A stretch of 64,000 nt of DNA. Source: Ambrosia x helenae (Eukaryota > Streptophyta > Magnoliopsida > Asterales > Asteraceae). The notes under the pieces were generated by a model. It was given only the letters and a program-made list of their open reading frames with translations, was not told the origin of the DNA and searched no databases. Every line of letters starts with the position of its first letter. Positions within the stretch are counted from its first letter, which is position 1. The position numbers and the translations under genes are program-made. Location: NCBI GenBank assembly GCA_030844895.1, contig CM061231.1, forward strand, positions 131,659,023-131,723,022, given 5' to 3'. This document shows positions 11,774 through 24,900 of this stretch, piece by piece.

Positions 11774-12313
11774 TGTTTGTTGCATTTGTGTGTGATAACA
11801 ACTTACTAGATAGAGTAGCTAGTAGATATGCATTTGTATAACGTGTAATCATTTTTATTGTAATTAACGAACTTGGTGGTAGGAGAAATTAGTCATAGGG
11901 GAATATGAATAATAAGTGAAGATAGCCTAAAGAAGATGTTAATTAGTGAAGATAGCTATCTTCACTAATTGCCTAACTTCACTAGAGAATATTCCACCTA
12001 ACTTCCCTAGAGAATATTCCTATCTTCACTAGAGAAATTCCAATATGCTTATGTATAAATAGAATACATGGGGTTAGGGTTTAAGATTGATCGTTCTGTT
12101 GGTCATTCTAGAGTGTTAGTATCCACCAAGTTCTTGTGCGTTGTCTTGAGTTGATTATAATCCATTTATAATCAACAGAAGACGTGTTTAAAGTATTTCT
12201 TGTGTTCGTTCTTGATTGTGTTATATTCGGTTATTGCATAAACGTTAATCAAGGGATTTTGCACCTTGGTTAACCTGATCAATCTTGTAATCGGTCCATT
12301 CCAAGGACCTACA
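11774..12313 (+). repeat. Copia-type LTR
   Basis: The right end is well placed: it ends GGACCTACA and is followed at once by ATTGGTATCAGAGC, a primer-binding site for initiator tRNA-Met. A TATA box (TATAAAT, about 12053-12060) and a self-complementary block (GAAGATAGCTATCTTC, near 11950) lie inside. The left end is set tentatively at TGTTTGTTGC after AAGGGGAG. No second LTR was found in the window. Confidence 0.6.
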
Positions 12314-13106
12314 ATTGGTATCAGAGCATTTAGCACGTTAATTGTACGGTTCAAGATTGATTTTTTGGTTTAATCGATTCATTAGAACTCGTTCCGTGTT
12401 TGTTTATTCAGTTTTTGTCCATATTCATTCCCATATTATCAGATCTGATTGTATACAGCAGATAATCAGTGTTTTGAACTTGTTTTGGCTGCATAGTCCA
12501 AATTAGGGTTTGTTCAGATTCGTTTAGCGAAGTTAAGATTCCAACGAATTTGGGATTTAGCAAAGATATTCTATCCATCTTCGTTTTTGTTCAGATTCGC
12601 TTACTGGTACCATGTTCGATTCTGATTCCATCTTCATTTAAGGTCAATTTCGTTTTTAATCCATCTTCGTCTTTTAATTAACTTTGTTAGAGTATCTTCG
12701 TGGATTATCCAGGTTTGTTATCAAGTGATCTTCGTTATTAAGGATCTTTGTTTGGAAATTCTGACATATTAACGTTTTGGACCATAGAGAAGTATCTAAA
12801 TTGAATTGGACTATTTGGACTGCACCATTGAAATCGCCTAATCTCTAGGACAAAAAAAAATTCTCGAACCCGTAAAAATTTTCTTTCGTGAAACTTTTTC
12901 TTGGGATTAAGGATTCGAAAACTATACTTGGAGACAAATTTGGTGAAAATATTTTTCCAAAACTTTTCGAGCGATTTTACGGACCGGAACGTTAATATTG
13001 AACGAACAGAGAGACTTTAGATAAGTTGGACTTAGATTTTGACTCATGTATACCAAAATCTATTTGCAACTTTCGGCTGCGTACTTTAAAGGAGTTAAAA
13101 TGTAAC
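12314..13106 (+). other. Primer site and leader of a truncated copia-type element
   Basis: TGGTATCAGAGC occupies 12316-12327. The remaining 780 bases are T-rich, with repeated TTCGTTTTTGTTCAGATTCG-like words, and no gag is recognisable before the sequence changes to the dispersed repeat at 13107. The element is therefore cut off or interrupted here. Confidence 0.5.
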
Positions 13107-13700
13107 TAAACTTGTACGCATGTTTTTCTCCCAAAAGAATGAAAACAGTAAAAAGGGGCTGTGAGAACTCACCTAATGTCTGACTGCTAAGAAGGGAGTG
13201 AATCTGATATGAAAGAGTCTGAACAAAGGTGCCCTAGATTAACAAGGACAACATAAGTCTATGTACTGGATTATTTACCATGCAATTGTTCACCCGATTT
13301 GTACGTCTATGGACCGTGTGTTTTTGTAGGGTTGACCATATATGTTACATATTGTATGTGTTGGAAATGCTCGTTTTTGTCGTTATTTGTGACTATAATT
13401 AACCATTTGTGGCAAAACCGGTGTCTTGGTTTACTATATGTTACCACAAGATATGTATGTTAAAGATTTGCACAAAATATGGCATGTTAACATATGTTTT
13501 AGGTCTTTTTGTGTGAAAAGGTCATTTACACATGTTCTACCCTTGCTTACACACGTTCTTTGGTTATTAACATATGTTTTCCAAAAGCTTTTTGTTTAAG
13601 CTTGTTTAACGTATGTTTTTAGGTTTCTAACATATGTTAACAAAAACTCCATTTAGTATATGTTTATGATTTGAGTCTAAAAATGACATGTACGGGTCAT
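13107..13700 (+). repeat. Dispersed repeat, copy B
   Basis: The plus-strand counterpart of 1-636. Shared anchors include GAGAACTCACC, GTGCCCTAGATT, TATGTGTTGGAAA and TTAACCATTTGTGGCAAAA. The end of homology near 13700 is approximate because copy A runs off the window. Confidence 0.7.
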
Positions 13701-15399
13701 GTTTGGTTCTAAACACAGTCGCATACACTCCTAGGTGAGTTAATGAGAGTATACATTTGTTTATCTATGCAAATATGTGCGTGAACATATATGTGGTATG
13801 TATGTATATGCGCGTGTAAACATAAGCATTTCGACACATAATTCAAGTGTTTGGCCAACTGTGACCCATGCTATTAATGTATGTATGTGTGATCGAGGGT
13901 AATGGGTTTAGGTGACCATGTGTTTAGCTGAAATATTTGATTAGAAGACAATGAAGTTGGTTTCGCATTCCACGATTAGAATGGAGGGAATCCGAGAGAT
14001 TATGTAGTGTTCTAGCCAATTCCTTCCACTCCAATGCTCCCAGTGCCTGATTAATTTCCAATGAGGGTCGGTTGGGGTGTGGTGCGATCGAAACAAGCCG
14101 GGTATGGGGGTTTTGGGTTCAGCCGAGAGGTTAAGATCAAGAAGTGTGAGTGTGTGGTTTTGTTTGTGAAATTTTGATGTTGTGTGCACACTTGTGGCCC
14201 TTGGGGCCGATTATATACTCGACGAGGGAGAGAGAAGATTGTAGGTGGTTGTAGTTAATTGTGGCAAGTCAAAACTTATGTGATTTGGTAATGAAAAGGT
14301 GGTTTCTAAAAAGGTATAAGGAGTTAACTTAGGAACTTGTGTGGCTTGTGTTGGGAACACCATAGCCGATTTCTGCATGGATTGAATGGAAGTTTGGGAA
14401 GTCAAAAGCTTATGGATCCATGAGACAAGAAAGTAAGGTGCCTTGTTAGTGAGTTTCATGGATGTTTGTGATCATTGGGTGGTGTTTGCATGTTTTTTTG
14501 TGTAGGTTAGCGATAGCTGATGCATAGGAAAAGGATTTTGTTGTTTTAGATAGTCCAACATGTGTAGGATTGCTTGTATAGTGGACTTAATTCCATATTG
14601 GTGCAATACCTAGAGTGGTGAGATGCAATTGTGTGTGTGTGTGTACACATGAATGTTCATTGTATGTGTTATACATGTTCCATGCTCATATCCATATGTG
14701 TAGCCGTGTATGTATACATAGGTGTATGCATCTAGATTGGTTTTGTTTTATCTTTAACGCATACATATATATAAATATATATATATATATGTATATGTAT
14801 TCGCATGCGTGTAAATAATGGTACGGTTTTGTATTTTTCTCACACATATAACTACATATACATATTGATTTTTGTGTGAAATATATAGGCATACATATGT
14901 TTTATGTTTGGGCCGATTGTATATTTGTCTTCATGTATATATGTATTACGTGTTTCGAAACTCACAGGTTGTTCTACATAGAGTCCGATTTGATTGTATT
15001 TGTTTAACAAAACACATGAATTATCAATAGTCTAGGGTTGTTCATGTCAAATTGTCTTGTGTTAATGTGCCCAACATATGTTAGATTTGGGCTTAACCTA
15101 TGTTATATATGTTCTTGGGGCTTTGAATCCATAAATTGAAAAATTCATGTGATCTCATGTGTCAGATGTTCACAATTATCATATGGATGTTTGGGAATTG
15201 ATTGGTTTCCCTATTAGGAAACGTGACACGTAATCTGGTTGTGTTTGTGTGTATATTCGGGCATTCGGTTGCTCTCTGTTGAGCATGTGATTGAGTTGAC
15301 TGTTGTTTTCAATTGTTTTAGGATTATCCGGGTGTTGCATGCGTAAATGGAAAATGTAATGGATTCCTGTACTATCCCGGGCTTTACTAGACTCGGGGT
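13701..15399 (+). other. No gene seen; AT-rich with simple repeats
   Basis: No coding sequence or element end is supported. It contains a (GT)n tract near 14630, an (AT)n tract near 14765-14790, and many TATGTATG-type words. It ends in CGGGGTGTCACA, which resembles a gypsy LTR end, so part of it may be old LTR sequence. Confidence 0.5.
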
Positions 15400-16425
15400 G
15401 TCACATTTACTTTAAAGTATCTAATGCATGACTATAATGACAAATAAATCGTGAGATTTTGTTCAGATCTTGACTTGAAAATTCGGCGGGTGTCACACAG
15501 TAAGACACACACTTTATGGCTGGTGCCTTATTTAGTTAGGACACGTGTAGGTGGTCTTTTATTTGGACTCGGCTAGGACTATTTTCCGACTGTTGTGACA
15601 CGCATTAAGGTGAGTTTTCACGACCCCTTTTTGTTTTACTGGTTTTAAACCTGGGGGAAAGATATGTAAGAAAGTATTAAATGTGCGATAACATGTAAAA
15701 GTACGACATGGTACATAAGACGGGCACATAGGTAGCCGTAAAGTCACATGGGATATGAAGTTTCCGCAGTTAATTGTAACCATTTATACAAAGGGATGTA
15801 GCCATAGAATATGGGAATAGTAATATTGGTTCTTGACGAGACCCACCCCGGTTGATTAGCGATCAACACGGAAGGACCACGAGGTGCGACGATATTCTAA
15901 AATTAGTCGTTACCCCATAAACAACTTGCGGGGCAATGTAAAATAGTCTGGTTTTGATTACGGGCCTATGGAGGTTCCATCGGTATTAGGACTTGCAACC
16001 CTAATAGTATAGGTAGCACATTTCTTATTTCGTTATGTGCACTTATTTACAAATAAATGTTATTTGTTTGTGCGTCAAAACCTATGAAACTCACCAATAT
16101 ATTTATATATTGACATTTTTCCTAACATATCTTTCAGGTAACTAAGAACGTTGAAGGCGTGCGATGGCTAGGGCAGGCGATGTAAAGACGAGACAAACTT
16201 TTGCTATAGATTTGCTAATATTTCCCATGGGATTGGGAAAGAGTCGAAAATCCTTATTTTGTTAAAAAATACATTTTGGGGCATGTATTTAAACGGAATA
16301 CTTTCAGTCATCTAATGAATGTTTATTTTATAAATTATGTGTTTGTTTAATCTTGGCTATGAAATGTTTCTCTTTCGTGTCCACACCACGTGTTTCCGCC
16401 GTTGACATGGAGTGACACATACGCA
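15400..16425 (+). repeat. Candidate decayed Ty3/gypsy LTR
   Basis: The 3' part has the same anatomy as the Gypsy-1 LTR end: CTCACCAA, then TTTCAGGT, a long T-rich tract, then TTTCCGCCGTTG and an ending GGAGTGACAC. No primer site follows and no partner LTR is present, so a solo or truncated LTR is the best guess. The left boundary is arbitrary. Confidence 0.35.
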
Positions 16426-16948
16426 CAAGTCCGGTGTCCTGTTGTTGTTAACATAATAAGGGTAACTTATTGAGTACTATACATTCTATGATCAATTAAG
16501 AACTTGTGAATATGTGTTTATACGAATTGACATGATAATATGTGGAAAATAAAGCTGTTTGGACGAATGAGTCAAGAAACTACCCATTCGAGTCTCATTC
16601 GCCACAATGAAGGAGCGACTGAGAACAGACTATTTAAGCATCTCTTTGATTCATTTTCATCATTTCACAATGCTAACTCGCCACCAATTGCTCTCTTACA
16701 AACCCTAACCTATAGAAACGAGTTTTTGCCATCATTTCTTAGATCCTTAAGCCTATCAAGTTTAGAAACAATATCAAGTCTAGATTCAAGGTGTGTAATC
16801 CATTAAAACCCCTTTTTCAATAATTTTATCAAAGTTTTATAAACCCTAAATGTCCAAATCTGATATTAATGTGTTTTCTTAGATAAAAACCCTTTTTTTT
16901 CTAAAAATTTACTCACTAGATCTAAACATAAAAGTTTGAATTTCATAA
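16426..16948 (+). other. No gene seen
   Basis: An 88-residue frame at 16540-16806 has no recognisable domain. CTATTTAAGC near 16628 resembles a TATA box, so remnants of a promoter or LTR are possible. Confidence 0.4.
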
Positions 16949-17378
16949 TGTAGGATCATGACAAGATTTGATATACCGTGTGCGTATGATCAATCCGAAG
17001 GCGGAATCAACGGATCGATTGTTGTTAGAGATGAGATATGAAGTTGGAAAAGTATGGAAATGAAAAACACACACAACACACTCAAAATTGGACAACACTT
17101 CATTACTAGGTTTAGCAAAAGTTACAAATGGCATGACAAAGGATTCTATTTATAAGGGTTGGCTCCTACGCCTTGGGGCTTCTAGGCATAGGATCTCTCT
17201 AACGTCTCTAAGCCAGGCGTATTAAGTCTCATATGCTTGGTAAGATACCATAATTACAAAATTGCCCCTATAACCCCGAAATGTTATCCGTTCAAGCCTG
17301 AAACATACATACATACAATCATGCCTACGACTAATATAGACGTATCACTAGCTGGGACATACACGAAGTGCACTAACA
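16949..17378 (-). repeat. Copia-type LTR on the minus strand
   Basis: On the minus strand the LTR starts TGTTAGTGCAC at 17378 and ends TGATCCTACA at 16949. A TATAAATAG-like box lies on the minus strand near 17150, and just outside the start is CCAAGGGGAGAC (17379-17390), a typical polypurine tract. It would therefore be the 3' LTR of a minus-strand element. The partner LTR and coding region were not found. Confidence 0.55.
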
Positions 17379-17390
17379 GTCTCCCCTTGG
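17379..17390 (-). other. Polypurine tract beside the minus-strand copia LTR
   Basis: Minus-strand CCAAGGGGAGAC, the expected plus-strand primer motif next to an LTR starting TGTTAG. Confidence 0.5.
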
Positions 17391-19206
17391 ATCTAGCTAG
17401 TGATCTGCAGACTTAACCAGTCATTGAGATGGGGATATCTTGAAAAGCGTTAAGAGACTCCCCCTAAGGTGTAGCTAATGATCTTCAGTCTTGAAGTCTT
17501 CATATATGGCAATCTTCAACTTGGGAAAATACACCGTAGGCACTAACAATCACCCCTGAAGACTTGAATACTTGTTTGATTTGAGCTTTTGTCATGACTT
17601 CATGAGATCTCGTCTTAGTCTTCGATTAGCTTCGATAGCTTGGGAGGAATCAGGAAATCTCCACCGTTTTAATTGACGATTCTTTGACGAAGACGGAAAT
17701 CAATATCATCTTCACTTTCATTTCTCAATTCTCATATTCTTCAGCTTCGATTGCTGGAGCTCTACCATGATCTGGTACCTCTGAATATGGAATATCGGGT
17801 TCTTGTTGTTCAAGATGATCTTGTTTTTCAGGTTCGGGTCTTTTTCAGCTTGAAGCTTTGTCGTTTGAGTCATAATGAGCACACTGGTTGTGTTTGATCC
17901 TGCGGGAAAAAAATTAATAAAATCTGCATACAAACTACAACTTGTATTAGATACGACAAATAATCCATACTCAATTAAATTCTTGAAGTTTATCATTTGA
18001 TAAACTTTCTAGATTTGTCCATTTTGACCACCATTTGAGAAACAAAATAGTTCTTCCCTTGAACATTTGAATCTTTTAAATTTCACCCTAAACTTTCAAA
18101 CTTGTCAATTTAAACCCTTTAATTTATGAAAGTTGCATTTTAACCCTTGAATTTAGAAAGACTTTATTTTATTGTGTTTCGATTTTGGATCTGAGATTCC
18201 AATTGAAGAATTTAGCATTCTAACATCGGTTAATCAAAATTAAAATCTTTTTGGATTTTTGATTTTTCAAAAATCAAGAACTTTAAAGCAATAAACTAAT
18301 ATTCACAGATAATATTTTGCGAGCTTGTTGAAAAGAGAATCATATCAATATTCGGACCTACCATGATAGTCGTTGTTCGATTAGATTAAGTTAGGATAAC
18401 CGGTAAACAAACGATTACCAATATGGGATCCACTTAAACCTAGAAAATCAAAAGTACTCGCGCGACACTTTAGATGTTGTTAAATGGTAAGATTTAGACT
18501 TTCGGTCAATGGTCCTCACACACACGACACATTCCCATATCATGCATTGTGCAAAGCTTCGTCTTAACGGGTAAGTAAGCCATGACCATCCATTTACAAG
18601 ACACGAGATTGATTGAACCTTGGTCAAGGTGAGGGCAGATACCGAAAACCTTTTTTTTTTTTTGAATTTTTTAATGCATGCATTCCTTAGAGCGCATGTG
18701 TAATCCAAGTCACCATCCAAGTGCCCAATCGCCATAAGGTCCGTATTTATTCACTTATAGTATGCGTGGTTGATTTAAGAAACCTAGTTTAGCAGGTGTG
18801 TCCAATCCATGTCACTATCCCAGTTAATAGGCACCATAAACGTCAGTTTTAGCTATAGTACACTCCACAATGTATAATAGTTTACGGTACGAATAGCTAG
18901 AGACGAAAGATGCTCGCACTCCTCAGCTAATATTCTCTTATTTATGTATGAGAATAAGGGTTTGGCTTAGATGGATCTTTTAACACATTGAAGAACGCCT
19001 GGTCGATTCAATCGGATTTACGGTAAATATGAGATTCGACCAGTTGTTCTTGGATGTATCATAGGCTTAAAGCCGCAAAACCTCAGATTTTGGCAACCCA
19101 TCAATCGATATTTTGGTACTAAGACCGTAGGCCAATTAGGCGGCATAACCACTCGACCTTATATTGATTTTCAGGCTTGCCGGTATATCATTTGCAAGAC
19201 TGATTA
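17391..19206. other. No gene seen; probable remnant of a minus-strand copia element
   Basis: No gag or pol is recognisable. A second GCACTAACA followed by a C-rich block (about 17543-17560) echoes the LTR/polypurine junction at 17370-17390, suggesting a partial duplication. Short frames here lack domains. Confidence 0.4.
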
Positions 19207-19700
19207 TCATTTGCAATTTAAGTTTGGGAAAATCAAACAGTCCATTGACGTACTATCATTTTCTCTTTTTCTTGAACAAAAATCTAACTCAGTTTCATCA
19301 AAATTGAAGTAAAAAAAAAAAAGAAAATCCAAATAACTTATTGTTTTACTTGACCTAGAAGGTTGACCGAAAGCTTGTGATAATGCAACAACAGTAGCTG
19401 TTAAGTTCGTCGGAAGCTTGGCCGGAGAACCGATACAGTAGGTTTTCTTCTTGCCACCGATGGTTAGCCGCACACCACGTTGAGATTTGATTTTGATGGA
19501 AAAGAACAGTCTGCTCGGAGAAATCAATATTTAAAATCACCGTCATCGTATCCGATCTAAAACAATCGGATGAGGAATCATAGGATTTCACCACTCCAGA
19601 AAAAACCCAAACCCTTTGAACGTCATTAGTAAGATGAAAGAGGAATGTAGGTTAGGGTTTAAAAGGTTAGGGTTAATTTTTTTCCCTAAAATCACATATT
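19207..19700 (-). other. Possible 5' end of an unidentified minus-strand gene
   Basis: Two overlapping minus-strand frames (19207-19527 and 19355-19594) show no domain I recognise. Upstream on the minus strand are two telo-box-like motifs, AAACCCTAA (19652-19660) and TTAACCCTAA (19668-19677), which are common in 5' regions of plant housekeeping genes. This could be a first exon or chance. No downstream exon was identified. Confidence 0.25.
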
Positions 19701-20173
19701 GCCACATGGCACACTCAATTGGGAGGTTTGCCTCTTTAATTGTCATATGAGATTTATCATTTATGGATTTGGTTTATTATAATAGATGGATTAAAAATTT
19801 ATTAAAGAATATTCTTAAATTTGAAATTAAGCAAGGTGTGTAAGTGCTTATCTTTGTATGAACTTATATCTAGCTTTATATTAGGTAAAATCTTGTCATA
19901 AAATAAATACACGCCTTATTTGATGAAATCTATTGCAAATTTCAATCCTACATTTTTTAAATCTCTATTTACAAAGTTTTTAGTTATTTCCAGTCATTTA
20001 AACAAGTTGCTAGGTTCCCTACCACCACCACTACCTATCCTCTTTACCCTTCTTCCCCGCCAATCTGCTGCCATTTACCGTCGCCACAGTCGACGCACAG
20101 ATCCGACCAGTTTTGCCGGAGGACACGAATCAGACCCGAGGTTCAAGTTCTTCATCAATTTTTTCCAAGAAGC

Positions 20174-21547
20174 ATGGGAAGTCGCCGGTTTACCATACCA
20201 GAAAAGTTACAAGGAAGGATCACGAAATTTTTTGTATCAAACTTGCCGGATCGATGCAGCGGTAAAGATTTAGCGGAACATACAAGATCGTTGGGCGTGA
20301 TTTATGAACTATACATCGCTAGGAAGAGAGATAAATGGGGTAACCGGTTTGGATTCATTTCCTTTTTGGACGTGAAGGATAGCAATGATATGGTTTGAGA
20401 TCTATGTGCAGTGAAGATGGGTGATTATCGTATTAAGGCTAACGTGGCGAGGTTTTCTTATGAAGAAGGAGAGATTGGCCAACCACCTATATCCAAAAAG
20501 AGAACGGAGTATAGGGAGGATCAAGAGAATAGAAAAACGGAAGTGTACAAGGCAGGAACGTCCTCGTTTACTAATGGTGGTGTGTCGTTCCAAGAGATGC
20601 TTACGGGTATAACCAAGAAAGTGGATACTGGGAAGACGGTGAAGATTGATGATGACCTGGAAATACTTAAGAATCTGGTTGGTTTTGCTCTTGTATTGAG
20701 GTTTGTTGATTTGGTTGCTCTTAAAAAAGTTAATCAGATTCTAAAAGAAATGGAGGCTGCGGAGAGTCGAGTACAATATCTGGGTGGCTTATCTGTTTTG
20801 GTTTCGTTTGATAACAAAGCTGATGCAGAGAGGGTGTTCATGTTCGCCAGCGAGGATACCGGGAACTTCATGTCAGTTACTCGTTGGGAAGGCCAAGCTT
20901 TCGTGTTTGAACGTCTAGCATGGATCAAGATTAAGGGTATTCCGGTGCATTTGCTAGATGATGTTGTTATTGATAAAGTAGCAGAATCATTTGGTAAGAT
21001 TATTCATCGACCTCCTAGATCGATTGAAGATGCAGATTTGTCGAGTGAGTTTATAGGGATTTTGGTGGATGTGGGAAAACGGATCGCTGATGAGGTGACA
21101 ATTCTGTGGCGTGATCGAAAATTTAAGGTTTGGGTCGAGGAGGAATCTGGTGACTGGGTGCCGGATTTTCCTAATGATTAGCAAGAACCTGATAGTGAAA
21201 TGGAAGAAGACGAGCCGGATCATGTGGTGGAGGAAGTTAAGGAACCGGATTCTGAAGAGGAGGTTGTTGCTGAAGAAGAGGTGTCCGGTGATGATGCCAG
21301 TGACGATACGGTGGTCGGAAAAGAAAACAAATTTAATGTGGATCCGATGATTACGGCTGTTAATTTGGAAACACCTATTGACTCATTAAAGGGTGATGAA
21401 ATTAAGGAAGGAGCTTTTATGGGGGAATTTATGTCAGGGAACATTTTTTACTTTGAAAAAGATTTTGACAATAATGATAATAACTCCTTTGAGGTGGAAG
21501 GTGGGGTTTCTAAAGTTAGTAAAAGGAAGAAAAAAACAAAACAATAA
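20174..21547 (+). pseudogene. LINE ORF1, RRM-type RNA-binding protein (broken)
   Basis: ORF1 proteins coat LINE RNA and help it reach the nucleus. The frame opens MGSRRFTIPE. An RRM is visible at about residues 15-70: KFFVSNLPDRCSGKD contains the RNP2-like motif, NRFGFISFLDVKD the RNP1-like motif. A stop at 20396-20398 and a TAG at 21179-21181 interrupt the frame, which otherwise continues from 20411 to 21547. The middle has VSFDNKADAERVF and WERLAWIKIKG-like positions typical of plant ORF1 proteins (here FERLAWIKIKGIP). The C-terminal part is strongly acidic. A shifted frame to about 21800 may carry more of the tail. Confidence 0.8.
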
Positions 21548-21983
21548 TGTGGGCCTGGATAACTTACTAGTACAATATTCTAGTAGTCTTGAGAGGACCA
21601 AGATTCTTAAGAAACCCAAAGGTGGGGATAGCCCAATTAATTTAGCTGTGGACCTGGACAGCCCAACTAAAGATGAGAAAGGGACCGATGTGAATTTTGA
21701 AAACACAAGGGGGTTAGTTGTCAATTGGACAATAATGGAGGTTCAATTAAATACAATGATAAGGCAAAGGATGATAATGTGGTTCGATCAGTTTCCTTAG
21801 GAAACCCCCTGCATACTAGTCTGACCCGGTGGGGAAGACGAGTTCGACGTCTGAGAGTGATGCTCTAAACAAAGAAGTGGAGGCAACTTTGCGAGTGGGG
21901 ATTTTGCTTCGGGCTCAAGTGCAGAATGAGAGAGACTTGGCTCAAGAAATTATTGAAGGTGAAGGCTTACAATTGGATATTAA

Positions 21984-24900
21984 ATGAATTTTCTTTCTTT
22001 GAATATTAGGGGATTGAGGGTTTCGGGTAAATCTCTGTGGGTTCGTGGGCTTAGAAAGAAACATGGGGTGGACTTTATGTGTTTGCAAGAATCGAAGGTG
22101 ATGGGGCTGAGTAAACCGGAGGTTGATTCGTTATGGGGTGATGCGGGCGTTGATTTTGATGCTATTGACGTGAGGGGTAGATCGGGGGGCTTGGTCAATG
22201 CCTGGAATCCGAAGGTGTTTAACAAGACGACTTCAGTTCGTAATGAGAATTTTCTGGTTACATCAGGTATGTTACTCTCTGATGGCTCTGTTATAAACAT
22301 TATTAATGTCTATGCTCCTCAGAGAGCGGGTGCAAAAAAAGGTTATGGGATGATCTTACGAATGTGGTGAGGGGTATTAGTGGTTTGACGATTCTCTTAG
22401 GTGATTTTAATGTCGTTCGCTTTCCGGAGGAAGCAGGAATTCGATTTTTAATGTTGGTATTGCAGCTGATTTTAACAGGTTTATTGACGATTTGGGTCTT
22501 GTGGAATATTTTATGAGGGGTTTTAAGTACACTTTTTTGACCGGGAAAGGGGTGGACCACAAGATGAGCAAGATTGATAGGGTCCTTGTTTGCACCGGAT
22601 TTTTCAATAAATGGCCGTCGGCATGTTTAAGGGCCCTTCCGAGAGAACTCTCGGATCATTGCCCTCTTATTTTAAATATTGTTGATTCTAATTTCGGAGC
22701 TAAACCTTTTTGATGGTTTAATTCGTGGCTTGACAGGAAAGATTGTGAACAGGTTGTGGTAGAGTCGTTAAATAAAATTGTTGCTCAAGGTAAGCCGGAT
22801 TAAATTTTAAATGCTAAGCTTAAGAGGTTGAGATCACGTCTTAGACAATGGTGGAAGGAAGTCATCAAAAAGGAAGGGGAGGAGATGTTCAAATTGAAGG
22901 AAGATATGGAGGACTTGGAAAGGGCTTTGGAGAGTAGAGATTTAGAGGAGGAGGAAGTGTGGACTCTAGAAGAATGTCGAAAACAGATTGGGTTTTTAAA
23001 TCTTTGCCAAAATAGAGATTTGAAACAAAAGTCTAGAGTGCGATGGGCGATAGATGGTGATGACAACTCGGCTTACTTTCATGGGATTGTTAATGGGAGA
23101 AAGGCGTCTAATTCGATTCCGGGGCTTATGGTTTAAGGGAATTGGGTATCGAAGCCTACTTTAGTAAAAAAAGTCGATTTTTCGGGTACTTTAGAAAACA
23201 TTTTGCGGATAGTAAGAAATATAGGCCTATGGTTAGATGTGAAAATATGAAGCGCCTTTCTGAGGAGGATAGTGATAATCTGATTCGTAGGTTTTCTAAA
23301 GAGGAGATTAAGGAGGCGATTTTTGATTGTGGTTCGGATAGAGCCCCTGGTCCGGATGGTTTCAATTTCCGGTTCGTAAAATTTTTCTGGAGCCATTTAG
23401 AAGAAGATTTTGTCAGGTTATGTGATCATTTTTACGAGCATGGGACTTTTAGTAGAGGATGTAGCTCTTCGTTTATTACTCTGATTCCCAAGTCTAAAAC
23501 ACCGGTTGGTTTGTCAGATTATAGGCCCATCACTTTAGTGGGAATCATTAGTAAAGTCATTTCTAAGATTCTCTCTAGTCGTATAAAGGTTGCTTTGGAA
23601 AAGACGATTTCAGGGACTCAATCTGCTTTTCTTAAAGGGAGATTTATTTTAGATGGTCCGTTGCTGATTAACGAGACGATTGGGTGGATGAAAAATACGG
23701 GTAGGAAGGCGTTTCTATTGAAATTGGATTTTGAGAAGGCGTATGATAATGTGAATTGGGAGTTTTTGCTATCCTCTTTGGATAATATGGGATTCCCGGT
23801 AGATGGTGCGATTGGGTTAAGGGTGTTCTTAGGTCCGCCCGTTCAGCGGTTTTGGTAAACGGGTCTCCCACGTTTGAATTCCAATGTGAAAAGGGAGTTC
23901 GACAGGGTGACCCGTTATCGCCTTTTCTTTTCTTGGTTGTTATGGAGGTCCTTCACTGTTTACTTGATAAAGCCGTGGGTTTAGGAGAATTTAAAGGTAT
24001 TGATTTTGGGAATGGAGATAAATCGATATCTCACCTATTCTATGCGGACGACGCTCTAATTGTTGGAGAATGGTCTAGAGGTAATATGGAACAGGTGGCT
24101 AGAATTCTTCGTGTGTTTCATATGTGTTCAGGGCTGAAAATTAATTTACATAAATCCTATATTTATGGGATTGGTGTGAGTGATATGGAGGTGGAAAACA
24201 TGGCGGCTCTTATCGGTTGTAGGGTGGGAGCTCTTCCTTTTGATTATTTGGGGATACGTGTTGGAGCCAATATGAACCGGGTATGCAATTGGAACACAGT
24301 CCTTGAAACCATTCAAAACAGGCTTTCTTCTTGGAAGGCGAAGACATTATCTATGGGTGGTAGATAGACTCTCATTAAGTCGGTTCTAACGAATTTACCA
24401 ATCTACTATTTGTCACTATATAAGGCTCCAGTTTTGGTTTTGGAACAAATGGAGAGGTTTATGAGGAATTTCTTATGGGCCGGGTCGAATGATTTGAAAA
24501 AAATGCATTGGGTCGCTTGGGATGAGATCACTAAAACCAAGAAAGAAGGGGGATTGGGTATTTCTAGAATGGTGGATATTAATTTGGCGCTACTTGCTAA
24601 ATGGGCGTGGAGATTCACGGTCGAGGTGGATGCTAACTGGAGGGGTATCATTGAGTCGATTCATGGTGGTAGGGGTCTTTGGAGTTTTCTCCCGGTCAAG
24701 CGATCTATACCGGGTTGTTGGAAGTCGATCGTTAATGTTTTGGATAAAATACGGTTCACGGATAAATCGCTTCAACAATTAATTAGAGGGCTGATTGGAA
24801 ATGGGAATACTATTCACTTTTGGTTTGATATTTGGACTGGAGATGTCATTTTGAAGAATCGGTGGCCTTGCTTATACAGTTTGGACCGCGATAAAGGGTG

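Noticed and set aside
14615..14818. Small frames with Ile-Tyr repeats
   Set aside because: Created by (GT)n and (AT)n simple repeats on both strands.
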